Shown here: positions 17,926-25,664 of the stretch, piece after piece
Numbering within the stretch: the stretch's first letter is position 1
Layout: every line of letters begins with the position of its first letter
NCBI RefSeq assembly: GCF_947499695.1
Contig: NZ_CANMPQ010000001.1
Location: 1,674,001-1,738,000, forward strand
Direction: 5' to 3'
Length of the DNA: 64,000 nt
Source of the DNA: an uncultured Allomuricauda sp.
GTDB lineage: Bacteria > Bacteroidota > Bacteroidia > Flavobacteriales > Flavobacteriaceae
Notes under the pieces: model-generated
Seen by the model: the letters and a program-made list of their open reading frames with translations, nothing else
What the model was told of the DNA's origin: nothing
The model's database searches: none
Made by a program: the position numbers and the translations under genes

Positions 17926-18612
17926 TTATAAAATGCTTTTTATTTCAATAAGACTATCAATCATTTTGCATATATCGTGAACAGGTTCTTTGTGCGCATT
18001 AAAGTGCAGAGCGTGCAACCCTGCGGATTGGGCTCCAATAATGTCTGCCTCAAGGCTATCCCCGATCATCAATGCTTTTTTTGGAGCAACATCAGCTTTT
18101 TTCAAAGCCAATTCAAAAATATATGGATGTGGTTTTTTGACACCCGCTGTTTCAGAGTTTATTACATGGTCAAAATAATGATGGATTTTAGAACCCTTTA
18201 GTTTTTTCTCTTGAATCTCCTGGAATCCATTTGTAATAATATGCAGATTGTAATGGGGTGACAGGTATTCCAAAACATCTTGGGTGTGTGGAAAAAGATG
18301 GGTGAAAGAAGACAAATGTTCAATATAATCATCCGCTAACCCATTAATCAATGCATCTGAAACGGGAACATCTATTTTGTCAAAGGTTTTTTTAAGCCTC
18401 ATATAGCGTAATTCTGATTTGCTTATTCTATCTTCTCGATACAACTTCCAAAATTCCAGGTTAATCGGAATATACGTACTTAGAAAGTCATCCAGTTTCA
18501 CCTTCAGTTCTTTCTCTTTTAAAATTTTTTGAAATGTGAGGGCCGAATTTTTTTCAAAGTCCCATAAGGTATGATCTAAGTCAAAAAAAATGTCGGTAAT
18601 ATCACTATACAT
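17926..18612 (-). CDS. yjjG: YjjG-family noncanonical pyrimidine nucleotidase (HAD superfamily)
   Basis: 228 residues. HAD motif I is at 11-15 (DLDHT, with nucleophile D11 and acid D13), motif II is the IITNG segment, motif III the Lys in KKPHPYIF, and motif IV GDSLEADI. The HTLWDFEKN extension after motif I is characteristic of the YjjG/YfnB group, which removes phosphate from damaged or noncanonical pyrimidine nucleotides. Its start overlaps the end of the upstream deacetylase-like gene by 8 nt. The same fold includes other phosphatases, so the exact substrate is inferred. Confidence 0.88.
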   Translation of the reverse strand: MYSDITDIFFDLDHTLWDFEKNSALTFQKILKEKELKVKLDDFLSTYIPINLEFWKLYREDRISKSELRYMRLKKTFDKIDVPVSDALINGLADDYIEHLSSFTHLFPHTQDVLEYLSPHYNLHIITNGFQEIQEKKLKGSKIHHYFDHVINSETAGVKKPHPYIFELALKKADVAPKKALMIGDSLEADIIGAQSAGLHALHFNAHKEPVHDICKMIDSLIEIKSIL

Positions 18613-19900
18613 AGTACCGCTTTAAAAAGGCTTGATAAAGTTCGAACCAATTGATTTTATGCTCACTTCCTAGTAATTCGTTGGAAAAAACAGCAATCAA
18701 ATCTCCCTTTACTTGTTTGACTTGCCTGTACACCTGATCCATGATTTCAAAAATTTCATCTTTTCGCTCATAATTAACAAGGGCATAGTCATGAATTGCA
18801 AACGGATGTACTTTCAATGGTTGGCGCACTTCCATGTTGATGTCATAAAAATAAAAAGGGGTGCAAGTGCCTGCCCTAAAACCTATTTCATGAGTATATC
18901 CCATAGAAAAATCGTCTGTAAACTCTGTTTCTATTAAATTTCTATAGGTGCTTGGGACATTAACACGGTTGTACCTCAATCGAGAAAAGGTAACAGGTCT
19001 ATTGATCAAATCGGCCAAAGTCCTCTTCTCTTCTTTCAAAACCTTTTTATCTGTTGAGGACAAAAACGAAGTGCTCAAAGAAACCTCACTATAATCCGCC
19101 ACCGATTTTATTAGGTAGCGAAATTTGTTATTATTAGCTGAAACATTTTTGTCATGCGCCGAATATTTGGCCAATTGAAAAAAGAACATGGTTTTTATGG
19201 GAAACTTTTTGTGGATTTCAATCAACTCATAAAAATTGTTATAAGGGTCCTTTTTAATCCCCAAAAAGACTGAAAATCGTTTTACCATCGATTTCAGTTT
19301 AAACTTTCCAAGATCAAGCAAAAACCCACCTAAACTTCTTGTAAATCCTCTTAGAGCATAGCAATGAGAGGTGGTTACATTGATTATAGAGGTAAAGGAA
19401 TACGTCCTCTTTTTGGTTTGAATATCCGGAAAACGCTCTTTTAGAGCCAACAATAACCTTTGAGCCCACATATCAATAACAGGTTGTTGTAAAAACCCAT
19501 TTTGATAGGCTATACTTTCCTTGGCAGGAAACCTACCAACACTATCTTTAACATGGGGCAGGTACTCCTCATAGCGACTCAACAGAAAAAAACTGGCCGA
19601 AAATATGTCATAAGGAATTGCACTGCGTTCACCGCATGAAAAAAAACAAGGTACCCCATCCCATTCGGATACTTTTATCTCCAAATCATTTATTCCTTGT
19701 TCGAAAAGTAGGTCATTGCTGCGAATAAAAAATTCATTCTGCAAGGGCTGCTTTGAATAAGTGATTTTTGGTCCTGAATGTTTAATAAAGTCTTCAACCT
19801 TAGTGGTGAATGTTACCTCAATCCCCAATATCCTTTCAAAAAGTTGCCTGGTGGTATAGGTCAACCGATTTGTGATTTTATGTGTGTATATCAATAACAT
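18605..19900 (-). CDS. polysaccharide-deacetylase-like protein
   Basis: 431 residues with no signal peptide. The N-terminal part (to about 150) is a conserved flavobacterial domain with FERILGIEV and DIFSASFFLLSRYEEY. The C-terminal half has the layout of a NodB-type deacetylase barrel (KTMFFFQLAKYSAHDKN, then SLSTSF and RLRYNRVN strands). The usual metal-binding D-D and HxxxH motifs are not obvious to me, so activity is uncertain; it could be a degenerate relative. It sits 5 nt downstream of radC and overlaps yjjG by 8 nt, in one leftward run. The name rests on overall similarity to annotated flavobacterial proteins as I recall them. Confidence 0.65.
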   Translation of the reverse strand: MLLIYTHKITNRLTYTTRQLFERILGIEVTFTTKVEDFIKHSGPKITYSKQPLQNEFFIRSNDLLFEQGINDLEIKVSEWDGVPCFFSCGERSAIPYDIFSASFFLLSRYEEYLPHVKDSVGRFPAKESIAYQNGFLQQPVIDMWAQRLLLALKERFPDIQTKKRTYSFTSIINVTTSHCYALRGFTRSLGGFLLDLGKFKLKSMVKRFSVFLGIKKDPYNNFYELIEIHKKFPIKTMFFFQLAKYSAHDKNVSANNNKFRYLIKSVADYSEVSLSTSFLSSTDKKVLKEEKRTLADLINRPVTFSRLRYNRVNVPSTYRNLIETEFTDDFSMGYTHEIGFRAGTCTPFYFYDINMEVRQPLKVHPFAIHDYALVNYERKDEIFEIMDQVYRQVKQVKGDLIAVFSNELLGSEHKINWFELYQAFLKRYYV

Positions 19901-19905
19901 ATCTA

Positions 19906-20604
19906 CTAAAGTATTCCCTTATCTGCAAAACTCAGATAGTTGTGCTGTGTCAATATTAAGTGATCTAATACTTTAATATCTAAGGCTTCCCCGGCTTTTT
20001 GCAATTTTCTTGTGATTTGTTTATCGGCTGCGCTCGGTTTTATGGTTCCTGAAGGGTGGTTATGCGCCAACAGGATACCAACTGCTCCCAAGTCCAAAGC
20101 TTGTTTCAGCACCAATCGCACATCCACAAGAGTACCAGTGATACCCCCTTTGCTCAATTGCGATTTGTGTATAATCTTATTGGAATTGTTCAAATAAACA
20201 ATCCAAAATTCTTCGTGCTCCAATTCTCCCATTAACGGATATAGCAGTTCAAAAGCGTCTTTACTACTCGATATTCTGTATATTTTTTCTGCATCATCTC
20301 CTCTTCTCCTTCTACCTACCTCTAAAGCTGCAGCTATCGAAACCGCTTTGGCTTCGCCAATACCTTTAAATTGTTTGAGTTGATTCACCGAAAGTTTCCC
20401 TAGCTCATTTAAATTATGGTTGACCGATGCCAAAATACGTTTAGAAAGTTCTACAGCACTCTCCCTTTTATTGCCAGAGCCTATTAAAATGGCTACCAGT
20501 TCGGCATCCGAAAGCACGGAACGCCCCTTTTGCACCAATTTCTCTCTGGGCTTGTCGTCATCTGCCCAATGCTTAATGGAAAAGGATGCGATTTTCTCTT
20601 GCAT
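19906..20604 (-). CDS. radC: RadC family JAB/MPN-domain protein
   Basis: 232 residues, the family's normal length. An N-terminal helix-hairpin-helix region (about 70-92, QFKGIGEAKAVSI) leads into the metalloprotease-like JAMM domain with HNHPSG at 181-186 and the metal-binding Asp at 194. RadC was named as a DNA repair protein, but its role in repair is disputed and its fold is that of a metal-dependent hydrolase. It heads the leftward run that includes the deacetylase-like protein and yjjG. It is divergent from the DUF1569 gene, with 52 nt between the starts. Confidence 0.93.
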   Translation of the reverse strand: MQEKIASFSIKHWADDDKPREKLVQKGRSVLSDAELVAILIGSGNKRESAVELSKRILASVNHNLNELGKLSVNQLKQFKGIGEAKAVSIAAALEVGRRRRGDDAEKIYRISSSKDAFELLYPLMGELEHEEFWIVYLNNSNKIIHKSQLSKGGITGTLVDVRLVLKQALDLGAVGILLAHNHPSGTIKPSAADKQITRKLQKAGEALDIKVLDHLILTQHNYLSFADKGIL

Positions 20605-20656
20605 AGTCTAAATATATAAGATTATTTTATGTAATTTATTACAGAAATCATCTCAA

Positions 20657-21106
20657 ATGAAATCACTCTTTGAAACCGAGTCTCATTCTGAAATTTTGAG
20701 TCGCATCAATACGTTGAACGAATCTTCAAAAGGGTTATGGGGTAAAATGGAGGTTGGCCAAATGCTTCTTCATTGTCAATTTCCATTGAATTTGGCATTG
20801 GGAAGATATGAAATGAAAAAGCCAAACCCAATTATGAAACTAATTTTTAAAAGTTTCAAGAAAGGTCTGTATAACGATTCTGTGTGGAAACCCAATATGC
20901 CTACGGCCAAACCATTTAAGGTCGTGGATAAAAGAGAATTTATAACGGAAAAAGAAAAACTAATTACTGCTGTAAACGATTTTCATCAAGAAAAGAGTAA
21001 AAAGGAATGGGATCCACATCCAGCTTTTGATCATTTTACTCCCGAACAATGGGGTAAAATGCAGTACAAGCATTTAGACCATCACTTACGACAATTCGGT
21101 GTTTGA
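20657..21106 (+). CDS. DUF1569 / DinB-like protein
   Basis: 149 residues. The pattern matches the DUF1569 family, a DinB-like four-helix fold: ESSKGLWGKM, GQMLLHCQFPL, then HPAFDHFTPEQWG and HLDHHLRQFGV. The three His (in LLHCQ, HPAFDHF and HLDHHL) could form the metal site of the DinB fold. No reaction has been assigned to the family to my knowledge. It is a single gene between radC (divergent) and a small convergent gene that ends 9 nt after it. Confidence 0.8.
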   Translation: MKSLFETESHSEILSRINTLNESSKGLWGKMEVGQMLLHCQFPLNLALGRYEMKKPNPIMKLIFKSFKKGLYNDSVWKPNMPTAKPFKVVDKREFITEKEKLITAVNDFHQEKSKKEWDPHPAFDHFTPEQWGKMQYKHLDHHLRQFGV

Positions 21107-21115
21107 TTTCCTTAC

Positions 21116-21277
21116 TCAACGAGTCTCATCCTCATCTTGAATTTCTTGACGTTCAATTTTAGGGCGGGAATCATTTATCATTCTATCTTCTTCCAAAACA
21201 ACGTTGGAAATGCCAAGCATAAAAGCAGCTAGCAGAATAGAAGTAAGTCGTCGAAGTCTTTTCGGCAAGGTTTGCAT
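21116..21277 (-). CDS. small basic/acidic single-helix protein, unknown
   Basis: 53 residues from the ATG at 21277; a GTG eight codons upstream is less likely. The first half is basic then hydrophobic (LPKRLRRL followed by TSILLAAFMLGISNVVL), a single membrane helix or uncleaved anchor. The second half is acidic and charged (EEDRMINDSR, then KIERQEIQDED). That layout, the intact frame, and its place between DUF1569 and mpl suggest a true small membrane protein with a cytoplasmic or periplasmic tail. No homologue was recognised. Confidence 0.5.
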   Translation of the reverse strand: MQTLPKRLRRLTSILLAAFMLGISNVVLEEDRMINDSRPKIERQEIQDEDETR

Positions 21278-21365
21278 AAAAAAAAGGATAGGCGATTTCA
21301 CCTGAAATAGCAGTCAATTACCGTTCCAGCCTGTAATCGACTGACAAATTGCCCTTTAGGGCATC

Positions 21366-22721
21366 TTACAAGAAAAGTGTTTTGACCTTTTCAAAATCCA
21401 ATCCCCCATAATTTCCAGAACTCATCAACAGCAATGTAGAGTTGTCGAAGTTCTTGGCAAAAAGATATTCTTGAAAGGCTCCGGGGTCGGTAAAAATTTG
21501 AACATCATCTCTTTTTAATGCTTCAGAAATTTGATTCTCCGTTACTTCGTCCAGTTGCTTAATCTTAACCGCATTGGGGGAATAGAAAACCACTGCTTCA
21601 TCAGCTGCATCCAAAGCACCTTCATATTCCTTTAGGAATTCCGCGTTTAAACTGCTGTAGGTATGTAACTCCAAACAGGCTATCAAGTTTCTATTGGGGT
21701 ATTGTTCTTTAACAGCCCCGGTAGTGGCCTTAACTTTACTGGGAGAATGTGCAAAATCTTTAAAAGCAACTTTTTCTGTGTTTTCAGCGATTTTTTCCAA
21801 GCGTTTTGATGCTCCTTTAAATGAAGCAATGGCTTCATAAAAATCATCCTCGTCCACACCCATATTTTGACAAATCCATTTAGCACCCGCCAAGTTATTG
21901 AGATTATGTTGTCCAAATATTTCAATGGGCATTTCTCCTTCAGGAGTATCTAATAAAGTGACACCATTCTCCACTCGATAAGCTGGTGTCGTGTAAGGAA
22001 ATTTTCGAATTGAATTCTCAGAACGCTCTACCACTGTTTTCACCACTATATCCTCTTCATTGTAAGTTATTGAACCTCCTCTAACAATTCCATCAACAAA
22101 AATTTGGAACTGTTCCATATAGTTTTCAAATGTTGGAAACACGTTGATGTGGTCCCAAGCAATCCCGCTCAACAGTGCTATATTAGGTTGATACAAATGG
22201 AATTTAGGCCTTCTATCGATGGGTGACGACAAATATTCATCACCTTCCAAAACGATAAAATCATTTTCTTCAGTAAGATGTACCATACGGTCAAAACCCT
22301 CTAACTGCGCTCCCACCATATAATCCACGGAAATATCATGATAGTCCAACACATGAAGAATCATCGAGGTGATGGTGGTCTTGCCATGACTTCCACCAAT
22401 CACGACCCTTGTCTTGTATTTGGATTGTTCGAATAAAAACTCAGGATAAGAGTATATTTTCAACTCCAACTCTTGCGCCCTCAGTAACTCAGGATTGTCC
22501 GGTTTGGCGTGCATTCCCAAAATCACCGCATCTAGGTTCGTTGTGATTTTTTCTGGAAACCAGCCAAATTCCTCTGGTAGTAAGCCTTTTTTTTCTAGAC
22601 GGCCTTTAGATGGTTCAAAAATAACGTCATCACTCCCTGTAACCTTATATCCCTTATGTTCTAGGGCCAACGCCAAATTGTGCATAGCGCTTCCGCCAAT
22701 GGCAATAAAATGGATTTTCAT
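21366..22721 (-). CDS. mpl: UDP-N-acetylmuramate tripeptide ligase (Mpl), peptidoglycan recycling
   Basis: 451 residues with the Mur-ligase layout: an N-terminal UDP-binding Rossmann part (IHFIAIGGSAMHNLA), the ATP loop GGSHGKTT at about 108-115, the central LEGDEYLSS metal and substrate region, and a C-terminal domain. GxSAMxNLA rather than the MurC form, together with GxHGKTT, marks Mpl, which joins recycled L-Ala-D-Glu-meso-DAP to UDP-MurNAc in the cytoplasm. MurC is the main alternative but is less like this. It has its own well-formed promoter on the minus strand (22739-22769) and is divergent from the secreted cupin gene. Confidence 0.9.
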   Translation of the reverse strand: MKIHFIAIGGSAMHNLALALEHKGYKVTGSDDVIFEPSKGRLEKKGLLPEEFGWFPEKITTNLDAVILGMHAKPDNPELLRAQELELKIYSYPEFLFEQSKYKTRVVIGGSHGKTTITSMILHVLDYHDISVDYMVGAQLEGFDRMVHLTEENDFIVLEGDEYLSSPIDRRPKFHLYQPNIALLSGIAWDHINVFPTFENYMEQFQIFVDGIVRGGSITYNEEDIVVKTVVERSENSIRKFPYTTPAYRVENGVTLLDTPEGEMPIEIFGQHNLNNLAGAKWICQNMGVDEDDFYEAIASFKGASKRLEKIAENTEKVAFKDFAHSPSKVKATTGAVKEQYPNRNLIACLELHTYSSLNAEFLKEYEGALDAADEAVVFYSPNAVKIKQLDEVTENQISEALKRDDVQIFTDPGAFQEYLFAKNFDNSTLLLMSSGNYGGLDFEKVKTLFL

Positions 22722-22738
22722 CGCTTCGATTTATCGAC

Positions 22739-22769
22739 CAAAAATAGACATTGACAATGCCAATACAAA
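22739..22769 (-). promoter_or_regulatory. Bacteroidota-type promoter of mpl
   Basis: On the minus strand, TTTG (22769-22766) is followed after exactly 19 nt by TATTTTTG (22746-22739). This is a full match to the TTTG / TAnnTTTG promoter of the Bacteroidota primary sigma factor. The -7 element ends 17 nt before the mpl ATG, giving a short leader. It is the best-formed promoter I found in the window. Confidence 0.75.
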
Positions 22770-22817
22770 CTAAGATATAATCTTATTAATTGCTAACTTG
22801 GTTTAAAATTAACCACT

Positions 22818-23291
22818 ATGAGATATTTAGTATGTTGTTTATTACTTTCTCTGTCTTCTGCTATATCCGCTCAGAATGCTGATTATCCCATTAAGTCATT
22901 CTTAGAAGAAGGGGTCAAAGCTCCGAATACACATCATTTAGGAGAAGCATGGCTAAACTTCTTACTTCAGGAAGAGGATGGACTGAACTACAATATTACA
23001 CAAGCGACATTTAGTCCAAATTCAACATTAGATTGGCATAAACATAGTACTCCCCAAGTATTGATTGTGTTGGAAGGAAAAGGATATTATCAAGAGAGAG
23101 GAAAAGATCCGATAATTATAAAAAAGGGAGATGTTATTCAATGCCAAAAAGACACGGAACATTGGCATACATCATCCAAGGACAGCAAGGTATCCTATCT
23201 CGCCATTTACGGAAACTCCCCAACTATTTGGACTGAAAAAGTCACGAGGGAATACTACGATAGCGTAAGAAAAAAAATTGACCAGAAATAA
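22818..23291 (+). CDS. secreted cupin-domain protein
   Basis: 157 residues with a signal peptide (MRYLVCCLLLSLSSAISAQ). The cupin core is complete: the first motif holds the HKHSTPQ and EGKGYYQ elements, and the second the GDVIQ turn and the His of TEHWHTS. These would bind one metal ion in a small beta-barrel. Secreted cupins of this kind resemble the carboxymuconolactone-decarboxylase-associated cupins, but no reaction can be assigned. It begins a rightward group with a cytosolic cupin, an SDR and DoxX. Confidence 0.82.
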   Translation: MRYLVCCLLLSLSSAISAQNADYPIKSFLEEGVKAPNTHHLGEAWLNFLLQEEDGLNYNITQATFSPNSTLDWHKHSTPQVLIVLEGKGYYQERGKDPIIIKKGDVIQCQKDTEHWHTSSKDSKVSYLAIYGNSPTIWTEKVTREYYDSVRKKIDQK

Positions 23292-23313
23292 AATCAAACA
23301 AGTATCTATTAAT

Positions 23314-23625
23314 ATGAATTTAGAAGATATTCCTAGCAAAGAAATTATACCCGGCTACCACGGCAAACTCGTCCATGGAGAAAAAATGAGTTGGGTTTTT
23401 TGGGATGTGGAAAAAGGCGCACAGGTGCCTGAACATCATCATGTTCATGAACAAATCATGCATGTTGTGGAAGGTAAATTTGAGTTCACTGTTGGTGGGA
23501 GCACCAATATTCATGGCCCTGGGGATGTTGTTATAATTCCTTCAAATGTCCCGCATGGCGGAAAAGCATTGACCGCATGCCGACTTATGGATATTTTTAG
23601 TCCCGTAAGGGAAGAATATAAGTAG
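23314..23625 (+). CDS. cytosolic cupin-domain protein
   Basis: 103 residues from the ATG at 23314. A TTG at 23278 would overlap the previous gene and adds a non-conserved start. The cupin metal site is clear: EHHHVHEQ in motif 1 and PSNVPHGG in motif 2, with FEFTVGG between. The protein lacks a signal peptide, unlike the cupin just upstream. Its stop is 1 nt before the SDR start, so the two are almost certainly translated from one mRNA. Cupin-SDR pairs of this type occur in flavobacterial aromatic catabolism loci as I recall, but no such pathway genes are seen here. Confidence 0.85.
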   Translation: MNLEDIPSKEIIPGYHGKLVHGEKMSWVFWDVEKGAQVPEHHHVHEQIMHVVEGKFEFTVGGSTNIHGPGDVVIIPSNVPHGGKALTACRLMDIFSPVREEYK

Positions 23626-23626
23626 T

Positions 23627-24412
23627 ATGAAGATATCTCTTTTAGGAAAAAATGCCCTTGTCGGGGGAAGTAGCAAAGGTATTGGAGAAGCCATAGCTAG
23701 ACAGCTTGCTGAAAGTGGTGCCAATGTAACCCTAATGGCCAGAAATGAAGAGCGGCTGAAAACAATTGTGTCAGAGTTGCCTGCAGAACTAGGGCAAAAG
23801 CATCAATACTTGGTTGTTGATTTCTCGGATTTTGAAGTTTTCAGCACAAAAATCAATTTATTTTTTGCTGAAAATGATGTCGATATTCTTATCAATAACA
23901 CCCAAGGTCCGGAAGCTGGGGGAGCACTGGAAAAAAAGGTAGCCGATTATCAGAACGCCTTTGACCTGATTTTCAAATCAGTTGTGTTTACAACCGAGTT
24001 GGCGCTAAAAAACATGCAAAAAAATCAATGGGGCAGAATTATAAATGTGGCCTCAATTTCCGTGAAAGAACCTCTCAACTATTTGGCACTTTCAAATTCT
24101 ATACGGGCAGCGGTAGTAACTTGGGCCAAAAGTCTAGCCATTGATGTAGCCAAAGATGGTATCACCGTAAACAATATCCTTACCGGATATTTTGATACCG
24201 ACCGTATTGCCCAACTGAATATCAAAAAGGCTGAAAAAATGGGTGTAACTCCCAAAGAGGTTCGTTCTGCAATGGAAGCACAAGTGCCTATGCAACGTAT
24301 TGGTGACCCGGCCGAATATGGATATTTGGTTTCTTTTTTAGCTTCACAACAGGCAGCATACATCACCGGCACCAATATTCCTATTGACGGTGGGTTATTA
24401 AAATCCTTGTGA
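23627..24412 (+). CDS. SDR-family oxidoreductase with atypical active site
   Basis: 261 residues with a Rossmann fold. The cofactor loop is GGSSKGIG (13-20). The usual NNAG motif is replaced by NNTQGP, and the catalytic YxxxK is replaced by Ser156 and Arg160 (LALSNSIRAAV), while the catalytic-region Ser143 (NVASIS) is kept. This set of changes matches the subgroup of SDRs described as BKR-like with an imperfect catalytic tetrad. Its reaction is unknown; it may have a different chemistry or act as a binding protein. It follows the cytosolic cupin by 1 nt. Confidence 0.88.
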   Translation: MKISLLGKNALVGGSSKGIGEAIARQLAESGANVTLMARNEERLKTIVSELPAELGQKHQYLVVDFSDFEVFSTKINLFFAENDVDILINNTQGPEAGGALEKKVADYQNAFDLIFKSVVFTTELALKNMQKNQWGRIINVASISVKEPLNYLALSNSIRAAVVTWAKSLAIDVAKDGITVNNILTGYFDTDRIAQLNIKKAEKMGVTPKEVRSAMEAQVPMQRIGDPAEYGYLVSFLASQQAAYITGTNIPIDGGLLKSL

Positions 24413-24504
24413 TTATTTTCAAAATCGAAATAATACAAGGGTCAAATTATCGAATTCATAAATTTTAGTTAATTTTATTGCTTAACCACTAAAAATTCAA
24501 CTTT

Positions 24505-24879
24505 ATGAATTCAAAAGTTTCTATGGTGGCGCGCATCCTTTTAGGTTTGTTCGTTCTCACCTTTGGCTTAAACAAATTCTTTGGGTTTATCCCGTTTGGG
24601 GAAATGCCTGAAGCCGCCACAAATTATTTTGTTGGCGTTGGCCCAACCCACCTTCTTGACATTGTTGGAGTTATTGAGATTTTAGCAGGTCTTGCCTTTA
24701 TTTTGAACAAGTATGGCGCTTTGATGGCCCTTATCCTTATGAGTGTTTCGGTAAATGCGGTATTATTTCATGCTACACTGGCCCCTGAAGGTATTATAGG
24801 CGCTCTTATATTAATTGTTTTAAATATCGTTGTTCTTATGGGATATAAGGACAGGTACAAAGAAATTCTACGAGCTTAG
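24505..24879 (+). CDS. DoxX-like small membrane protein
   Basis: 124 residues with four membrane segments (about 6-24, 48-66, 71-89, 97-115). The pattern RILLGLFVLTFGLNKF, then VGxIEILAGLAFIL, is that of the DoxX/DoxD-like family. DoxX proteins are small inner-membrane proteins linked to redox stress in other bacteria; no single reaction is proven for this branch. It follows the SDR by 92 nt and ends at a strong bidirectional terminator. Confidence 0.8.
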   Translation: MNSKVSMVARILLGLFVLTFGLNKFFGFIPFGEMPEAATNYFVGVGPTHLLDIVGVIEILAGLAFILNKYGALMALILMSVSVNAVLFHATLAPEGIIGALILIVLNIVVLMGYKDRYKEILRA

Positions 24880-24887
24880 AACTTATA

Positions 24888-24917
24888 AAAAAGGCCTTCT
24901 TTTTAGAAGGCCTTTTT
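24888..24917. terminator. bidirectional terminator between DoxX and the response regulator
   Basis: A perfect 13-bp stem with a 4-nt loop: AAAAAGGCCTTCT (24888-24900), TTTT, AGAAGGCCTTTTT (24905-24917). T-tracts are present on both strands. It serves the two convergent transcripts that end on either side. Confidence 0.85.
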
Positions 24918-24941
24918 CTTTCTACAAGATTCGTTTTTTGA

Positions 24942-25664
24942 TTATAAGCTCATTTTATCCTTGAAAATGTAGGATTGTCTTCGAGAAACCTCAATTTCTT
25001 CTCCATTTTTCATTTGGAGTTTTAGCTTACCATTGAACCATGGTACCACTTGATTGATGTAATTGGTATTGACTATCTGTTGACGGTTAGCTCTGAAAAA
25101 ACACTGATTAGGTAATTTTTCTTCAATTTGGTTAAGCGATTTGTACAACATGGGTCTTTTATCTTGAAAAAATACCCGGGTATAGTTTCCTACAATCTCA
25201 AAATGGGAGATTTCACCAATCTTAACCAACCAGCACGCTTCCCCATCTTTTATAAAGATTTGGCTTGTTTCCGATAGTTTTGATGAGTTCTCCTCTTCTT
25301 GCTTTTCGTCCAACCTTGCTTTAACCTTATCCAAAGCCATGGCAAAGCGCTTTTCATTTATAGGCTTCAGTAGATAATCCAAAGCATTGTATTCAAAGGA
25401 TTTTATCGCATACTCATCAAATGCAGTTGTAAATACAGTTATTGGCACATTGTCCAACATTTCCAGTAATTCAAAACCATCCTTTTCGGGCATATTGATG
25501 TCCAAGAAAAGTAAATCTGGGGTTTGCTGTTGAATAAGCTCAAACCCCATGTCCACATTTTCCGCCTCACCTACAAGCTCAATCTCATCGTGTTTTTTAA
25601 TGAGTTCTTTAAGCTCATTGCGGGCCAACCTGGAATCTTCTACAATAACCGTCCTAATTTTCAT
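24942..25664 (-). CDS. LytTR-family response regulator
   Basis: 240 residues. The receiver domain (1-120) has the phospho-acceptor Asp55 in FLDINMPEKDG, acidic residues at 9-10, and the Lys in LKPINEKRF. The C-terminal LytTR DNA-binding domain runs from about 140, with YTRVFF, NQCFFRANRQQIVN and EVSRRQ. Its start overlaps the end of the sensor kinase gene by 4 nt, so the two form one coupled operon. Target genes cannot be told from the sequence. LytTR regulators usually bind direct repeats upstream of few targets, sometimes their own neighbours. Confidence 0.94.
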   Translation of the reverse strand: MKIRTVIVEDSRLARNELKELIKKHDEIELVGEAENVDMGFELIQQQTPDLLFLDINMPEKDGFELLEMLDNVPITVFTTAFDEYAIKSFEYNALDYLLKPINEKRFAMALDKVKARLDEKQEEENSSKLSETSQIFIKDGEACWLVKIGEISHFEIVGNYTRVFFQDKRPMLYKSLNQIEEKLPNQCFFRANRQQIVNTNYINQVVPWFNGKLKLQMKNGEEIEVSRRQSYIFKDKMSL

